Shown: positions 22,243 to 34,977, counted from the stretch's first letter. The stretch: 64,000 nt of DNA from Atkinsonella hypoxylon (GCA_000729835.1 JFHB01000001.1:186001-250000), one strand, 5' to 3'. Made by a program: numbers and translations. Notes: generated by a model not told the origin, from the sequence alone.

Positions 22243-23218
22243 GCTGAGTCGACGAGAAGTCGTAATGAGGGATACAAGGATACTGTGCTCATGCAGCCCT
22301 AGCCCTTTACGGAAGTCGTTTAGAGCAAGTATGGAAAGGTTGATTTTATTTTAGCGGATCGTCGCATCTTACGGCATTTATGTAGTCAACTATACGTCTA
22401 TTTTCAATAATTGTCAGTCCATGTCGTCTTGTCATCGTTCGTCTCGTGGCGACTTTGAATTGCGTCATGTCACTGAATGCGAGATTACTTTCAGCTGTTC
22501 ATGCCGGCGTAATCTAGACTTTCCCAAATGAGGTTTTGGGCGAATTTAAACGATATAATCTGCTTCAAGACTGAGAAGTTTGCCATAGCTAATCACATTC
22601 TAGTAATTGACTGCCAGGACGTTACCATAGAACCCTAACCACCTACCTAAAGCACATCGTCGTTAGTCAGTACCAAGGGGTGAAATGGTCTAGAGCAAAG
22701 CTCCTACCATGTTATCGTGATTTTCATACCATATTCCATTTCGCCGCTAAGTCTGTTTTAATTTCCATGGCCATGGTTAGATAATCAACTGGTCATGTCT
22801 CTTGAAATCTGGTCCATGGCGCGGACGGCTGTAATGATGGGGCCACCGCTAAACCATCCCAGGTCCCGCACAAAGACTCTGGCGCCCCGCGTCTCCATCC
22901 TGCCCTGGCCAACGCTAGAAAGCAGCTACGATCGACTGGCCTTATTTCTGCATTCACCAAGCAGGTTCACTCATCTAGCGACGGCCTTTATTGGCTATTG
23001 CGACTATAAAGTTAATCCTCTTTCGCACGCGCTCGAAAACAAAAACGAGAGAGACGCTTGCATACACGAATCACTCCACGAAAGCGCTATTGCCCCATAG
23101 GTAGCTCGACCTCCGTCATTAGTAGCTGTTTTCAGTTAACGCGGCGATCGTCTCGTTGGTAGATACTGGTTGGCAACAAAGCGCCTGTGGTAATTTGTAA
23201 CTCCCTCATTCAGTCGTT
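22243..23218. other. Intergenic region, nothing recognised
   Basis: About 980 bp. An ATG-started ORF at 22795-23100 has no recognisable domain and is probably chance. The stretch must contain the promoter of the Yrb2-like gene. Confidence 0.5.
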
Positions 23219-24881
23219 ATGGCAGACGATGTTCAAGGATCAGGGACAAGTCCCAAGAATGAGCCGGCGCAAGTCGAAGCTGCCGAAGATGCTGAGACGC
23301 GAGCTACGAGACGAGAACTGAAGCAATCATCCATTTCTGATGAGCCTTCTGACGAGGATGAAGAGAAGGCTATAAGTGTAGATGGCACAAACACACCTAG
23401 CTTGGGCATTTCAGAGACACAAAGTAAGGAGTTGAAGGAGCAGATGTCTTCACCGAAAAAGAAAAGAGCCCACGATCAGTTGGATGGAAATGACGAACAG
23501 CAAGAAACGGACGCAACGAGTGTTACTTCCGCAGAATCTGCTAAGGATAGAACGTCAAGGGAAGAGCCAGAAAAAAAGAGACATCGGGATGAGGAGTCTA
23601 TTGATCCTACGCAGGTGGGTTACTGCTCTCCACAACATAAGGTGGCAAACCCTGGTACTCTGGAAGTTAACTAATAAATCGCTTTGCACGCCTATGTAGG
23701 GACCTCCAACACCAGAAACGAAGCCAAAGGAAGAAGAGACACAGCCCATCACCACAGCAACTGGCAAAGCTTTCGGCGAAGCACCTTCCATCTCGTTTGC
23801 TAACTCTGCCTTTGGCCAGCTCGCTTCTGGATCTTCTGGCTTTGCTTCGTTGGGATCTTCTCAAGGAAAAGGATTCTCCTCAACCAAAAATGGTCCGTCA
23901 TCGTTTGCTTCTGGCGCGTCGTCATTGGGATCTACAACAAAATCGATTGGCTCTAATACTGCGCCTTCTACTGCTGTCCCTAAACTCTCTTTTGGCTCAG
24001 GTTCAGGTCTTTCTCCCTTTGCGGGCCTCTCCTCAAAGACCAATGGATTTGGTTCTGCTTCTGCTTTGGCAGTGGGCAAAGTTCTGGGAAGTTTTGCTGC
24101 ACCGGGGGCGAAGCCCATCCAGAGTGATAAGGTCTCACGGCCTTTTGGAGCGCCTGATAGCGATTCAGGCGAAGATGACCACGAGGACGAGGACGATGGA
24201 AGCAATGAAAATCAGTTGGACGAAAAACTCCGTGGTGTATCACCCGAAAGGGACAGTGATGATAAGAAAAAGCCGAGGCTTCATAAGAGTAAGCAATTGC
24301 CCTTCGCAAGATAATACATTCCAGAAATCTCCGCGCTAACATGTCCACGGACATAGTCGAAGTAGATGATGGAGAAGCTGGCGAGGTTACTGTGGTATCA
24401 GTCCGAGCCAAAATGTTCAGTCTTGATAAGGAAACTGGCTGGAAAGAGCGTGGGGCAGGCATGTTGAAGATCAACGTTCCTCGTGCTTGTGTCGGGTTTG
24501 ATGAATCAGGTTCTGTGATACCAGGCAGCTTCGATGCTTCTGGTTTAGAGGCCGATGCGAAACTGGGTGGCGATGACGATAAAGGTCCTAAAGTTGCCCG
24601 TCTCATTTTACGTCAAGATCAAACACATCGAGTCATTTTAAATACGGCCATTCTGCCTGCAATGGAATTTCAAGAAAAGGCATCCCTCAAATCAGTCGGA
24701 ATATTGTTCACGGCTCTGGAAGGAACCGAGGCCAAGCCAGTCAGCATTACAATGAGAGTGAGACTTATCCTATTGCCCTAATATATGGCCTTGTTTAACC
24801 AGTTTGCAGATGTCTGCCGCCAACTCGAAGCTATTCCTAAACGAGATCAATGCCATTCAGAGAGAATTACGAGGCAACTGA
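23219..24881 (+). CDS. YRB2: Ran-binding protein, Yrb2/RanBP3-like
   Basis: Exons 23219-23614, 23700-24288, 24357-24757 and 24810-24881 give 485 residues. The N-terminal half is acidic and basic low complexity with likely nuclear signals (SPKKKRAHDQ, EPEKKRHRDE). A middle Ser/Gly/Phe-rich part has FG-type motifs (KLSFGSGSGLSPFAGL, NGFGSASA). The C-terminal Ran-binding domain of about 150 residues starts near VEVDDGEAGEVTVVSVRAKMF and contains WKERGAGMLKINV, equivalent to the family W-ERG-G-LK pattern. Yrb2 and RanBP3 are cofactors of Crm1 nuclear export. The third exon start (ATAG/TC) gives HKIEVDDGE; another acceptor would alter only one or two residues. The final exon encodes MSAANSKLFLNEINAIQREL. 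Confidence 0.85.
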
Positions 24882-25314
24882 TTCTTGAGGTTTGTTCGGG
24901 GCCTGGCTTCGCTTTTGGACCATAATTAGGATGAAATTTGAGGACGAGCTATGAGGATCCATGAAGCGTACACAATTGCAGAGGATCATGATGTTATGTA
25001 TAATTATCGACTACAGGGCCAAATCGAGGGTTGCGCACGGGAGCTGATGAACAGAGTGTCTACAAGTCTCAAAGGAATAAAATGGAGACATAGATAACGA
25101 ATTCACGCATTATTTTGACACTGTTTTGCCATATACCATGCTCGGCGTATCCTAAGTATAGTGTACTTTGGCGAGGACCAGTTTTGGTACACGTGACTAG
25201 GCGCGGGTCCCGCGACAGTTGATGATCGTTGAGGATAACATTCTTTTGCGTGCATCATAATGATCCATTAATGTTCGCAGACACAGACACCTAACGGTGT
25301 TCAATTATGCATGA
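24882..25314. other. Intergenic region
   Basis: 433 bp between the Yrb2-like gene and HRQ1, tandem orientation. Nothing recognised beyond AT-rich leader sequence. Confidence 0.5.
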
Positions 25315-28300
25315 ATGGATTCTGACTTAGGTTCCTGCAGCCAACCTTCCGATCATAGTTACACGTCCAACAAGCGAAGGCGGGTAACACTCCCCAAGAG
25401 CGATTCTCATTCCATAAAACTTGCGGAAAATACGACCGAACATTATACTGGAAATAGGGTACGGAAAGGTCGCGGACAGTCACGGCCACGTGTGAAGGAA
25501 GAACTCCCCCAGGAAAATCAATGCGTCATAGAATGGCCGGATCTATTCAAATCGTTAGAAAAAACGCACCGGGCCTTAAACCTGGTTTTCACTTTTTGTT
25601 GTACTCGTAAACACCTCGCCACTACGTTTGAAACTATCAAGTCAGCCGTGGAAGCTCACACCAAGCAGCCATTATCAGAGAACGACGTGGCGCTTATAAT
25701 CGCGTTGCGACCAGAGGGGATCAATTTTACCTATGTGGATGAGTTTATGCTTCAACTCGACATCAAAGGCTCTGAAAGAGATGATACCTTCAGATCATCA
25801 AGGTCATTGCGCTCTCAAGCGCCGGTACACGATGCTTCGGTGGGCGGTTGGAGTGGGAACGAAAATCTAGATGATCGTCGAGGCCTTGAAGCGAGCGAAC
25901 AAAAGAGAGAGGTTCTTTTCTTCGAGTTTGTAGACGGAGACTTGAAACGGCAAGTCCAAGACAAGAAAACTGGCGAGCCAACCAAGCCAAATCGCAAACT
26001 GAGAGACGAACAATTGAAAATGCCAGTATACGGGCAAAAACAGATGATGCAGTTGATTGAAAGGAGAAACCAGAGGTTTTCACACGCTATCAACATGTTC
26101 CTTAATAAATGCGTCGAGAAAAAACTGGATCCCTACATAACATTAAATGATCTTGCGCAAAATTTTCTGCCCACGCGATCTTCAACTGACACAGTATCTG
26201 CAGAGTTCGAGACAAGTGTCGTTCCGGAAAATATACCGACAGAACGCAAATCAATACCTGAACTGGTTCAAGAGCTCAGGGAAAGCCCTTGGTATACCGG
26301 TCAAATCGTGCCCGATGGCCATAGGGTGTTCGAAGCTCAGGAAGCGATTTATGGAGAGCTTGATTTCCTCCTCAGTCAGAACCTGGTGAATGCGCTTTAC
26401 AATGCCAAAGGAATCACAAGCTTCTACGCCCACCAGGCGGAGGCCCTCAATAGGCTTCACGCGGGGCAAAATGTGGTCATTGCGACGTCCACGAGCTCTG
26501 GAAAGTCTTTAATTTACCAATTACCGATATTGTATTCACTTGAAAAAGATCGCCTCTCTAGGGCAATGTATATTTTTCCTACCAAGGCTCTGGCTCAGGA
26601 CCAAAAACGGAGCCTGAAACAAATTCTCGATTATATGCCTGGCTTACAAGATACGCTGGTTGAGACATTCGATGGAGATACGCCAATATCTGAACGTAAC
26701 GCTATTCGAGAAGACGGCAGAGTGATATTTACGAACCCGGATATGATCCACATAACGATACTGCCACAAGAAGAAAGATGGAGGTCGTTTCTCAAAAACT
26801 TAAAATATGTCGTAGGTCCGTGCTCCCTAATTGTATCAACAATAATAATCTGGAACTAATAACCACATTGGTGTATAGTTGACGAACTTCACTATTATAA
26901 TGGTCAACTTGGTTCTCATGTTGCGTTTATCATAAGGCGATTGAGGCGTGTGTGCGCTGCTGTCGGCAATCGAAGAGTCCGTTTTATTTCGTGCTCTGCT
27001 ACTGTAGCCAATCCCAAGGAACATTTCAGAACAATATTCGGCGTTGATGAGGTTGCTTTGATTGACTATGATGGCTCGCCATCGGGACGCAAAGAGTTCC
27101 TATGCTGGAATACACCATACAAAGATCCCGGCGACCCTGCTAGCGGTCGCGGGAATGCGAAATTCGAATGCGCAAGATTATTCTGTGCTCTCATGCTTAA
27201 AGGTGTTCGAATTATTGCTTTCTGCCGAGTCCGAGCACAGTGTGAAGTTTTGGTAAGTGCAATTAAACAAGAACTTCAGTCCTTAGGAAGGCCTGAGTGC
27301 ATAAACTTGGTGATGGGCTATCGAGGCGGATACACGGCTGCCGATCGACGTCGCATCGAATCAGAAATGTTTGAAGGGAAATTGCTGGGTATTGTTGCAA
27401 CTACGGCCTTAGAATTGGGCATCGACATTGGGACACTTGATTGCGTCATGTCTTGGGGGTTTCCATACACCATCGCCAATCTACGTCAGCAAAGCGGCCG
27501 TGCTGGGCGTCGCAACAAAGACTCGTTATCCATTCTCGTTGGAGACTGTTTTGCCACAGATCAGCACTACATGCAGAACCCCGATGAGCTTTTTACAAAG
27601 CCCAACTGCGAGCTTCATGTGGACCTCGACAACATGCTGGTCCGCGAGGGTCATATCCAATGTGCAGCATATGAGATGCCAATCCGTCCGGAACAAGATG
27701 CACAATATTTCGGAAATGACCTGGACAGAATTTGCACGGAAAGGCTCCTGAAGGACGATATGGGATACTTTCATTGTCACGACCGATTTCGTCCAAATCC
27801 TTCCAAATTTGTTGCGATTAGGGACACGGAAGACGAGCACTTTGCGATCATCGATGTAACAAATGGGAGAAATGTCGTTCTGGAAGAGCTTGAAGCGTCA
27901 AGAGCGACTTTTACCGTTTATGATGGAGCGATATTTCTCCATCAGGGCAATACATATCTCGTCCGCGACTTCGTTCCCGAAAAGCTCATGGCCAAGGTCG
28001 AGAAGTTGAAGGTAGATTGGACTACTACTCAGCGAGACTTTACTGACATAGATCCGATGGAGATTGAGGCGATTCGTAAATTAACGACATTGTCACTGTC
28101 CCAGGCCTATTATGGTACGATCAAAATTCAACAAAATGTATTTGGATACTTCAAAGTGGATAAGAAAGGGCGTGTTTTGGACGCAATTCAGGTCGACAAC
28201 CCTCCAGTTATCCGATACAGCAAAGGTATGTGGCTCGACGTGCCAAAAGTGGCATTGGATATTCTTCAGAATCGACGACTCAATTCGGCTGCAGCTATAC

Positions 28301-28818
28301 ATGCTGCTGAACATGCCGTGATGAGCCTCATGCCGACATTTGTAATTAGTATGCCGGAAGACGTCAGGACAGAATGTAAAGTGGCATTGAAGGAATTCGC
28401 AAAAACCGAGACACAAAGGAAACGCCCAGCAAGGCTGACATTCTACGATGCGAAGGGCGGCGCCAATGGTTCGGGCATCAGCACAAAGGCATTTGATCAT
28501 ATCGACCATTTGCTTCACATGGCGTTGCAACGTGTGGAAGCTTGCATATGCCAACGAGGCTGCCTTGAGTGCATTGCATCAACATTGTGCAAAGAGTCTA
28601 ATGAGGTGATGAGTAAAGCGGGCTGTCGTGTTGTGATCAGATCGCTGTTGAATCTCGAAATAGACATGGATGAGCTGCCAATGGGACCTGAGGACTTCAG
28701 TCCTGTCGGGGTCGAAACCGTTATCATGGCTCCCCCGGTTCCTTTTCGCAATCAAGATACAGCATCTCTGACTGTGGCGGGGAAATCAAGGCGAGATGGT
28801 CAATACGTGCACTATTAG
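25315..28818 (+). CDS. HRQ1: RecQ4-like ATP-dependent DNA helicase Hrq1
   Basis: Exons 25315-26815 and 26879-28818 give 1146 residues. The protein is an SF2 helicase: Q-motif region FYAHQAEALNRLHAG, Walker A in ATSTSSGKSLIYQLP (around residue 395), motif Ia FPTKALAQDQ, DELH box just after the intron (residues 502-505, then YYNGQLGSHVAF), motif III SCSATVANP, motif V ATTALELGIDIG and motif VI QQSGRAGRRN. The C-terminal DUF1998/MrfA-like domain has the four-cysteine cluster CICQRGCLEC with a later Cys. This architecture is Hrq1, the fungal relative of human RECQ4, which acts in crosslink repair and telomere maintenance. The intron (26816-26878) splits the codon before DELH; read without splicing the gene looks like two broken ORFs. 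Confidence 0.93.
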
Positions 28819-29837
28819 GACGAAGTGGCAGTGGACGGCTTTAAGAAACGGGCTGCAACAACTTGATAAGTACTCGAGATAAATAATATATGCATAGAAG
28901 ACTGATTCAGAAATTGGCTTCAATTTCCTGCACCAGGGAAAACAGTCTCTATTCGAAGAGCCCGTCATCATAAGTTCTGAACAGGATGGTTTCCCGGCCG
29001 CCAAGTTGTGTCAGACGGGACATGGGCTGCCCGTATAGCAATTCGAATTGCCTAAAATGGTCCTCGCGAATAGAAATGGGCGGGTGTCTCTGGTCTATCA
29101 GGGCGCTCAAGTGATCTCAAGTCATTATACGCGATATCGTGCTAATTTGTACGGCACAAATGGTCCTGTATCTCAGCTTGCTCACCATCGTGTTGATGCA
29201 GTGATTGCAGCCCACGACCCCGTCAACCACGTCCATCTCGTCGAACCCTGTCGCATTCATGCCATGTCCGCATCGCACGATGCGGACGAGTATCTGGGAC
29301 AAGAAGCTGGTGCAATTGCATGTTGCCTGTGCACTACTCCGTCCTGAATGGCCACATACATGCGGCCAGGACCTGCCCAATGGCGTCATGATTGACCGTG
29401 ACAAGGATAGGCAAGGCAAGTCGGACAACTGGCATGCTGGCTGGACCCGAAACTGGGTAGCGCTGCCGATGTGCACCTCGCACCTGACATCAGAGGGAGG
29501 AAAAATCCTGAAATACTGTGCGAGTGACGCACGATCGCTTATTCTCTAGATGTGTCTTATCTGCCCGAACTTCTCCTCCCTGTCCTGTGCAACTTGCTTT
29601 CGTTGTCTAAAGTACCTACCTAGGTAGGTTAGGTTAGGTAGGTAGGAATTTAGGTCGCTAGGTAGGTAAGTACTGTCTGGAGTTCTCAACGACGGTGGAG
29701 TTATAGACTACTTCGTGATCCATACTTACCTAGGTATATGCAGAATATCCGTTGATACGGCACAAGATACACGGAGAAATTTCCCATCAAAACTCACACG
29801 CCATTCCTTACACTCGAGACCACTTGATGAAGTCAAA
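28819..29837. other. Intergenic region with TACCTAGGTA-type tract
   Basis: About 1 kb between HRQ1 and the calcium exchanger. It holds an inverted repeat at 29266-29287, a TAGGTAGG-type tract at 29611-29673 and a short one at about 29725-29736. ORFs here show no recognisable domains. Confidence 0.55.
29611..29673. repeat. TACCTAGGTA-type tract
   Basis: About 63 bp built of TACC, TAGG and GGTTAGGTTAGG units around the palindrome TACCTAGGTA. Same motif family as the tracts at 36.2-36.8, 53.2 and 58.8-59.3 kb. Confidence 0.8.
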
Positions 29838-31480
29838 ATGGCAGCATCTCTTTTCAGCGGAAGGCAACCCTGTTCTCATTCTACTGCGGCTCAAACAGAC
29901 TCGGAAGCTGGAATAGCCTCAAACAGTCGGACAAGGGAGAAGTTCTCACCGCCTTCTACTACACATACTCAGTTAAGAGCAACAAGCAGTCTGAGAGAGA
30001 AACTCCGGATCCCAAAGGTCAAATCCTCCGGCGAAAGTGGTCGTTCTGGCTTGCATCCTCTGTGCTTTCTTCGTGTCATTTTTCGATCTTCTTGCGTAGC
30101 AAGTGCTGTTTGCAATATCTTATGGCCCGTGGTCCCTGTAGCACTGGTAGTCAAATGTGAGTGCTTCCTTTTACATGCTAAGGCAGCTTTGGAGCTGTGG
30201 ACTATAGTCGTTCACCGCTAAATGCAATGTGCAATATAGGGACTCGCCATGACGACCACGTTACGATTTTCACGCTGTCATACATTGCCATGGTTCCGTG
30301 TGCAAATCTCATCGGATTTGCAGGAGGAGAGCTGGCTCACAAGCTACCGCATGTAGCAGGTGTGTTAATTGAAATCACGTACGGTACCATACCATGAATT
30401 CCCATGTACATATGTGGTACTGATGCTGCTGACACTGTCCTGGCTCCAGCTGTGGTTCGATCGTTGAGATTGTGTTTTTTATGGTGTTATTAAAAGATGG
30501 GCACTTTTATGTCATAAAAGCCGCTATACTCGGATCAATTCTGGCTACCATGCTGCTCTGTTTGGGATTTTGCTTCTTTGTTGGTGGCTTGTTCCGAGCA
30601 GACCAAACATTCAACGATGCCATCAGCGAAGCTGGTAGCGGCCTCTTGCTCACAGCGTATTGTCCCCTCTTGTTTCCTTTTCTCCGTTATCCAACCCCTT
30701 CATATCAGAGGAGCTGATGACGCTCTCGCTAGTGGCGTTGGCCTGTCGGTTCCTACGGTGTTTCGATTGGGACTAACATCGTCCGCCCTTAATCAAGAAA
30801 TCACCAACATAAATGAAAGGGTTCAGAGTATCTCACATATCATGGCACTATTATTGGTAGTCTCATATGCGATCTTCACGCTTTTCCAGACGCGCACGCA
30901 TCACGGCATTTACGACGCTGTTTTCGAAGAAGACGAAGAGAGAAACGAGGATAAAGAGGAGGACCATGGAAAGGCAAAGCTGACGATGACTGAATGCGTT
31001 TTGGCATTAGCAATTTCGATCGCCCTTGTTACTCTTATGGCCATAACCTTAGTGCGGCAAATTGAGCCCATTTTGGAGCACTCGAGCGTATCGGATCCGT
31101 TCATGGGCTTGATCCTTGTTCCACTAGTTGAAAAGCTCGCCGAGCATCTCACCGCTGTAAACGAGGCGTGGGATAATCGAATTAACTTCGCATTATCTCA
31201 TGTTTTAGGAGCTACGTTACAGACGGCTTTATTCAACGCACCGTTGACGGTTATTGTTGGCTGGGCAATGGGCAGCGAAATGGACCTTGATTTTGACCCT
31301 TTCAACCTAGTCATGCTGATTCTTGCAATTCTCACAGTTGGGAGGTTTTTACAGGACCAAAAGAGCAATTACCTGGAGGGCTGTCTGTTGGTGATACTCT
31401 ATATTGCTATAGCTGCCACCGCATATTTTACCCCGACACCTCGGAGCCGTAGTGGAAGCGGTTCTGACCATGCTACGTGA
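29838..31480 (+). CDS. Ca2+/H+ exchanger, CAX family
   Basis: Exons 29838-30156, 30240-30378, 30450-30656 and 30733-31480 give 470 residues. The N-terminal 90 residues are polar. The body has about ten or eleven membrane helices in two halves. The first alpha-repeat region reads FTLSYIAMVPCANLIGFAGG with the following ITCGSIVEIVFFMVLLK (G-x-x-x-E exchange motif), then GSILATMLLCLGFCFFVGG. The second has LILVPLVEKLAEHLTAV and LGATLQTALFNAPLTVIVGW. An acidic loop (EEDEERNEDKEED) lies between the halves, as is usual for CAX. Such exchangers load calcium into the vacuole using the proton gradient. The apparent frame change near 30657 is an intron (GTATTG to GCTAG), not a frameshift. The stop is 207 bp from the convergent nitrate reductase gene. 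Confidence 0.85.
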
Positions 31481-31687
31481 TGGGGCATCATCGGCAATGC
31501 CGACACGGCGCTTTCATAATTTTATAACCGTACTGGGCCGGAAACCAACTGTGAGTTAGGTCGTCTCATCACATTATATGCTATGATACACCAATATGCT
31601 CACTAAGGCGGGACTGGTCCGGTCTGTACCATCAATAATGGTATTGAATCTGTTGTCAAAGAAGCTGTGATTATGAGATTAGGCCGC

Positions 31688-34491
31688 TCAAAATATGACA
31701 ATATCATTGTCATCCCAGCCTAGATCTTTTAAAATACCATACACACTTTCCTCCATCGAGTGTGGGCCGCAAATCAGAACCAAGTCTTCCTTGCCCGGAA
31801 GTTGCCGCCCAATCTCGACTGTGATTAGCTCCTTGTCAATCCGCCCAGTTCGCCCAGGCCATGACGGAGAGGGGCGACTCAGACAATGAACAATGCGACA
31901 TCTTTGTGGTGCTTTTAAGATCATCTCGTCCAGCTGAGACCGGCACAGTATGTCTTCCTCGATCCGATTGCCATCCAGCATGACGCATCGGGTAGAACCA
32001 TCTGCGTCCCTTATTACAGCACGCATAACCTGAAATATCGGGGTGATACCGGAGCCGCCGCATATCATATTGAAGCGGTTGATTCTGCGTTTCTTGCCAG
32101 AGATTGAGCACAGCCCATTGCCGAGGTATTCAAATTTGCCTATCGGACCCTTGAAATCCACGAAATGACCTATGGGAATAGAATCCAATGCTTGCGTCAT
32201 TTGACCGCCCTTCCGCTGAGGAGTATCGTAGTAAATTTTTACAAGGACGTCCAAACTGCCCTTATCCGCACCATCTGAAATCGGAGTATATGCTCGGATA
32301 ATTGGATCGCGTGTTGCTGGATCACGGAGACGCATAATTAAATGCTGCCCGGTAGGCAAGCCTATGACTTGGTTGTCATGATCTAATTTGAATCTGAAGA
32401 TCTTGGAGTCTCTTGAAACAGGAATTTTCTCTGTGAGAATTGCTTTTCTCCAGCTTCTACTGTCGAGAAAAACCACTCGGTTTGGACTGGATTCATCAGC
32501 TTTCTGGGACAGTTCTGATAAGGCAGACTCATCAAGTTTGCCGATATGATAGTTGGGCATCATAGCCTTGGCATTTTCGCTATCTGGAGACAAGTTATGG
32601 TTAGCAAATCAATGACTTGAGCTTGCATACAGAAAGAAGAAGTATCTCTCCGGAAAAGAAATCACGAGTGACAACATGACGCCAGCGCAGGAACACACTT
32701 ACGAATGGCAATAAACTCCTCAGTGACGTCCTGACCAGCAGCTCCAAATATTGATGCCGCACCTCCAGGATGTTCTTCTAAGAATGCTGTCCCATCGTAG
32801 ACCTGGTTGTTGACGATAAACCACGGCGAGTCTTCTACCATGTGTTCCTTGATCTCTCGACTCGTGATGACTCGCTCCATTTTGGGATTTATCATGCATC
32901 TCTCGCTTTGTTCCTTTTTAATTGCAACCTCCCCGTCTTGATTGCTAGTCTTCTCACCCCATAATCCATTCGAAAGGTTTCCACCAGCCTTCTTCACCCG
33001 TTCCATCCAACCGCCAGGCTGAAGAGCGGGTTGTGTCGGATGCTCAAATTGCAGGGCGTGCCCAAGATTATGTATGAAAACGCGGAACCAAGGATTATTC
33101 ATCATACCCAAGACGCTCCAGTACATATCTCTCGGTTGTACCATAAGACTTTCATCCATACCACGGACCATGATATCTTTGGCGTGTTTGAGCTCTTCAA
33201 CTTGAAGATCAAGCTCCCAGAAGCACCAGCAAAAGCAGCTCTCTCGCCACCACATATCGATTTCTCCCCCATAGAGGGTTTCCCCGTCTGCAGCAAGTCG
33301 ATACCTGTCTTCAGGATAGTCGAGATTTGCCAGTTTCCAAGTTTTGCCTTGATCCAACGTGATCTCCATTCTCGTGATGCGCTTGCCGCCACCTGCGTAG
33401 GCATAGCCTTGAACTTTGTATGTGCTGGGACCATCTACCAACGAGATGGTCTCCTCATGCGACGGAAGACAGATAGCACTATTCGTGTTCAAGTCATATA
33501 TGGCGTAGCGTTCATCTTTCCACGTGTCCGGCAAGTCTGCGCTTGCTTCCGGTGTCACCATCGTGGGCAAGACTCGATTGTCATAAATATGGTACCAGTT
33601 ATCGCTAGGGTGCTCGGTGACGATGATTCTTTTCAACCACTTGACGCTGCGACCGCCTATTTGACCTGGAATTATTATTCTCACTGGCTTTCCGTGATCT
33701 GGATGCAAAGTCTTTCCGTTCATCTTATGAGCGATAAGGATTCCCTTATTGAGATCTTGGCACCAATTCAGCTTGACTGAGGTCCCATAATAGCCGTTGG
33801 GCAATTTATCCGCCCCTTCAAAGCAAACATATCTTGCACCTCTGCGAGGCTTTGCACGAGAAAGTAAATCTCGTAGGGCAACTCCTGTCCATAATGCGGT
33901 CGACAGTCCTGCCGCGCCCCAGGAGAAGCCTTTTGATTTACGGATGACATTTTGTTCTTTGCGACGGTTCCCGGCGCAAACGAGTGTAATGGGATAAGTC
34001 AGTTGCCTATACTCCTCCATGAGTTCCGAAACACTGATCGTAACTGGATGTTCCACCAGGCCTTCTACGGTGAACGTCCAGCTATTGATGTCTTCGTCGT
34101 CACAGCGTGGTACCGGCCCGTGGTTCCTCACGTAATGAAGATTTTCGCTTGTCAAAAACCCCTCTTTGTACAGATCAGTTAATGGTGGTTCACAGTTGAA
34201 AGGATGTGTACCAGTCAGCCGAATTAGGCGAGAGTCTCTCTCTACATGATGATCTGGAGTCTTCAAATCGTCCTGTAGAACAGATTTCATAGCGTTGACT
34301 GGCGGAAGAGGATAAGGAGGATGATCCTCTAGCTCTGATACTAATATTGAAGATGATGAGGGCGATACATCGTTCGAGAAATCATTGAAACTGCCTTTAC
34401 TGGATCCGCTGGCTGTACTTGGAGGGCTTGCCGTGAAAATGCCTGATAATGGTTTGACACTCGTCTGATAAATTGGCTCTAGCCGTGACAT
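31688..34491 (-). CDS. niaD: Assimilatory nitrate reductase, NAD(P)H type
   Basis: Exons 34491-32703 and 32583-31688 give 894 residues, the usual length for fungal nitrate reductase. In order: a Ser-rich N-terminus, the molybdopterin domain (Mo-ligand Cys172 in LVCAGNRR; CFEGADKLPNGYYG; PVRIIIPGQIGGRSVKWL), the Mo dimerisation domain, a cytochrome b5 domain with the heme motif EEHPGGA (near residue 573), a FAD domain (RAYTPIS) and an NAD(P)H domain (MICGGSGITPIFQVM; VLICGP near the end). Electrons pass from NAD(P)H through FAD and heme to the Mo centre, reducing nitrate to nitrite in the cytosol. The intron (32584-32702) lies at the b5/FAD boundary and gives FIAIHSENAKAMMPNYHIG. No nitrite reductase or nitrate transporter gene lies in the window. 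The 5' region contains a NIT4-like palindrome and GATA motifs. Confidence 0.96.
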
Positions 34492-34894
34492 GGTCGTCCC
34501 TGTTGCTCGACAACAGGACGAACAAGGTCTAGTTGGGCTTGCTTCGACAGATCGCTACTCGAACAGAACGGGATGTACGCGCAAGAATAGAAAATCTTAA
34601 TTGCTCGTGGTTATACGTCGTGTTCGTGGCGGCGAATGTGGGTAATTAACTCGAGTACTTGTCTTCATGAGTCAAGAGATGCGTATCATGTACCGTGGAT
34701 GTGAAGCCAGAGTCATCACACAGACATAATAGCATCAAGGACTGAATGTCTAAAGTCATGGTGATATAGCTCTTAATGTCTTAGCACCCTATATCCTAGG
34801 ATTGGTTGAGCAACTCCGGCGACCAGAGGGCAAGTCCGCCAGCTAGTGTGGCGGGAACCCCTACCTCTGCCAGTGGTGCTGGTATCGATGTATA

Positions 34895-34977
34895 GATAGA
34901 CGCAGATGAACAGATTCCGCGGAAGTCTTCAAGTCAGGGCCAGAGACCTATCTAAACATGTGGAGTATCTGGAGATA
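34895..34977. promoter_or_regulatory. NIT4/NirA-type palindrome with GATA motifs, niaD promoter
   Basis: TCCGCGGA stands at 34916-34923, about 425 bp upstream of the niaD start. This is the symmetric octamer described for the Neurospora pathway-specific regulator NIT4. GATA cores on either strand flank it at 34895-34898, 34949-34952, 34966-34969 and 34974-34977, the recognition core of AreA/NIT2 nitrogen factors. The motifs are seen directly; their use in this organism is inference from the known nit-3/niaD control logic. Confidence 0.6.

Noticed and set aside
22795..23100. ORF of 101 codons upstream of the Yrb2-like gene
   Set aside because: Random-looking composition, no domain, lies in the expected promoter.
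26816..26940. HRQ1 as two broken ORFs (disrupted helicase)
   Set aside because: A 63-nt intron restores the DELH motif and the frame; the gene looks intact.
29205..29549. ORFs of about 100-120 codons on both strands between HRQ1 and the calcium exchanger
   Set aside because: Overlapping opposite-strand ORFs with non-ATG starts and no recognisable domains; typical of GC-balanced non-coding DNA.
30578..30733. Apparent frameshift in the calcium exchanger gene
   Set aside because: A GT-AG intron (30657-30732) joins LLLTA to GVGLSVP in the right phase and removes the frame change.
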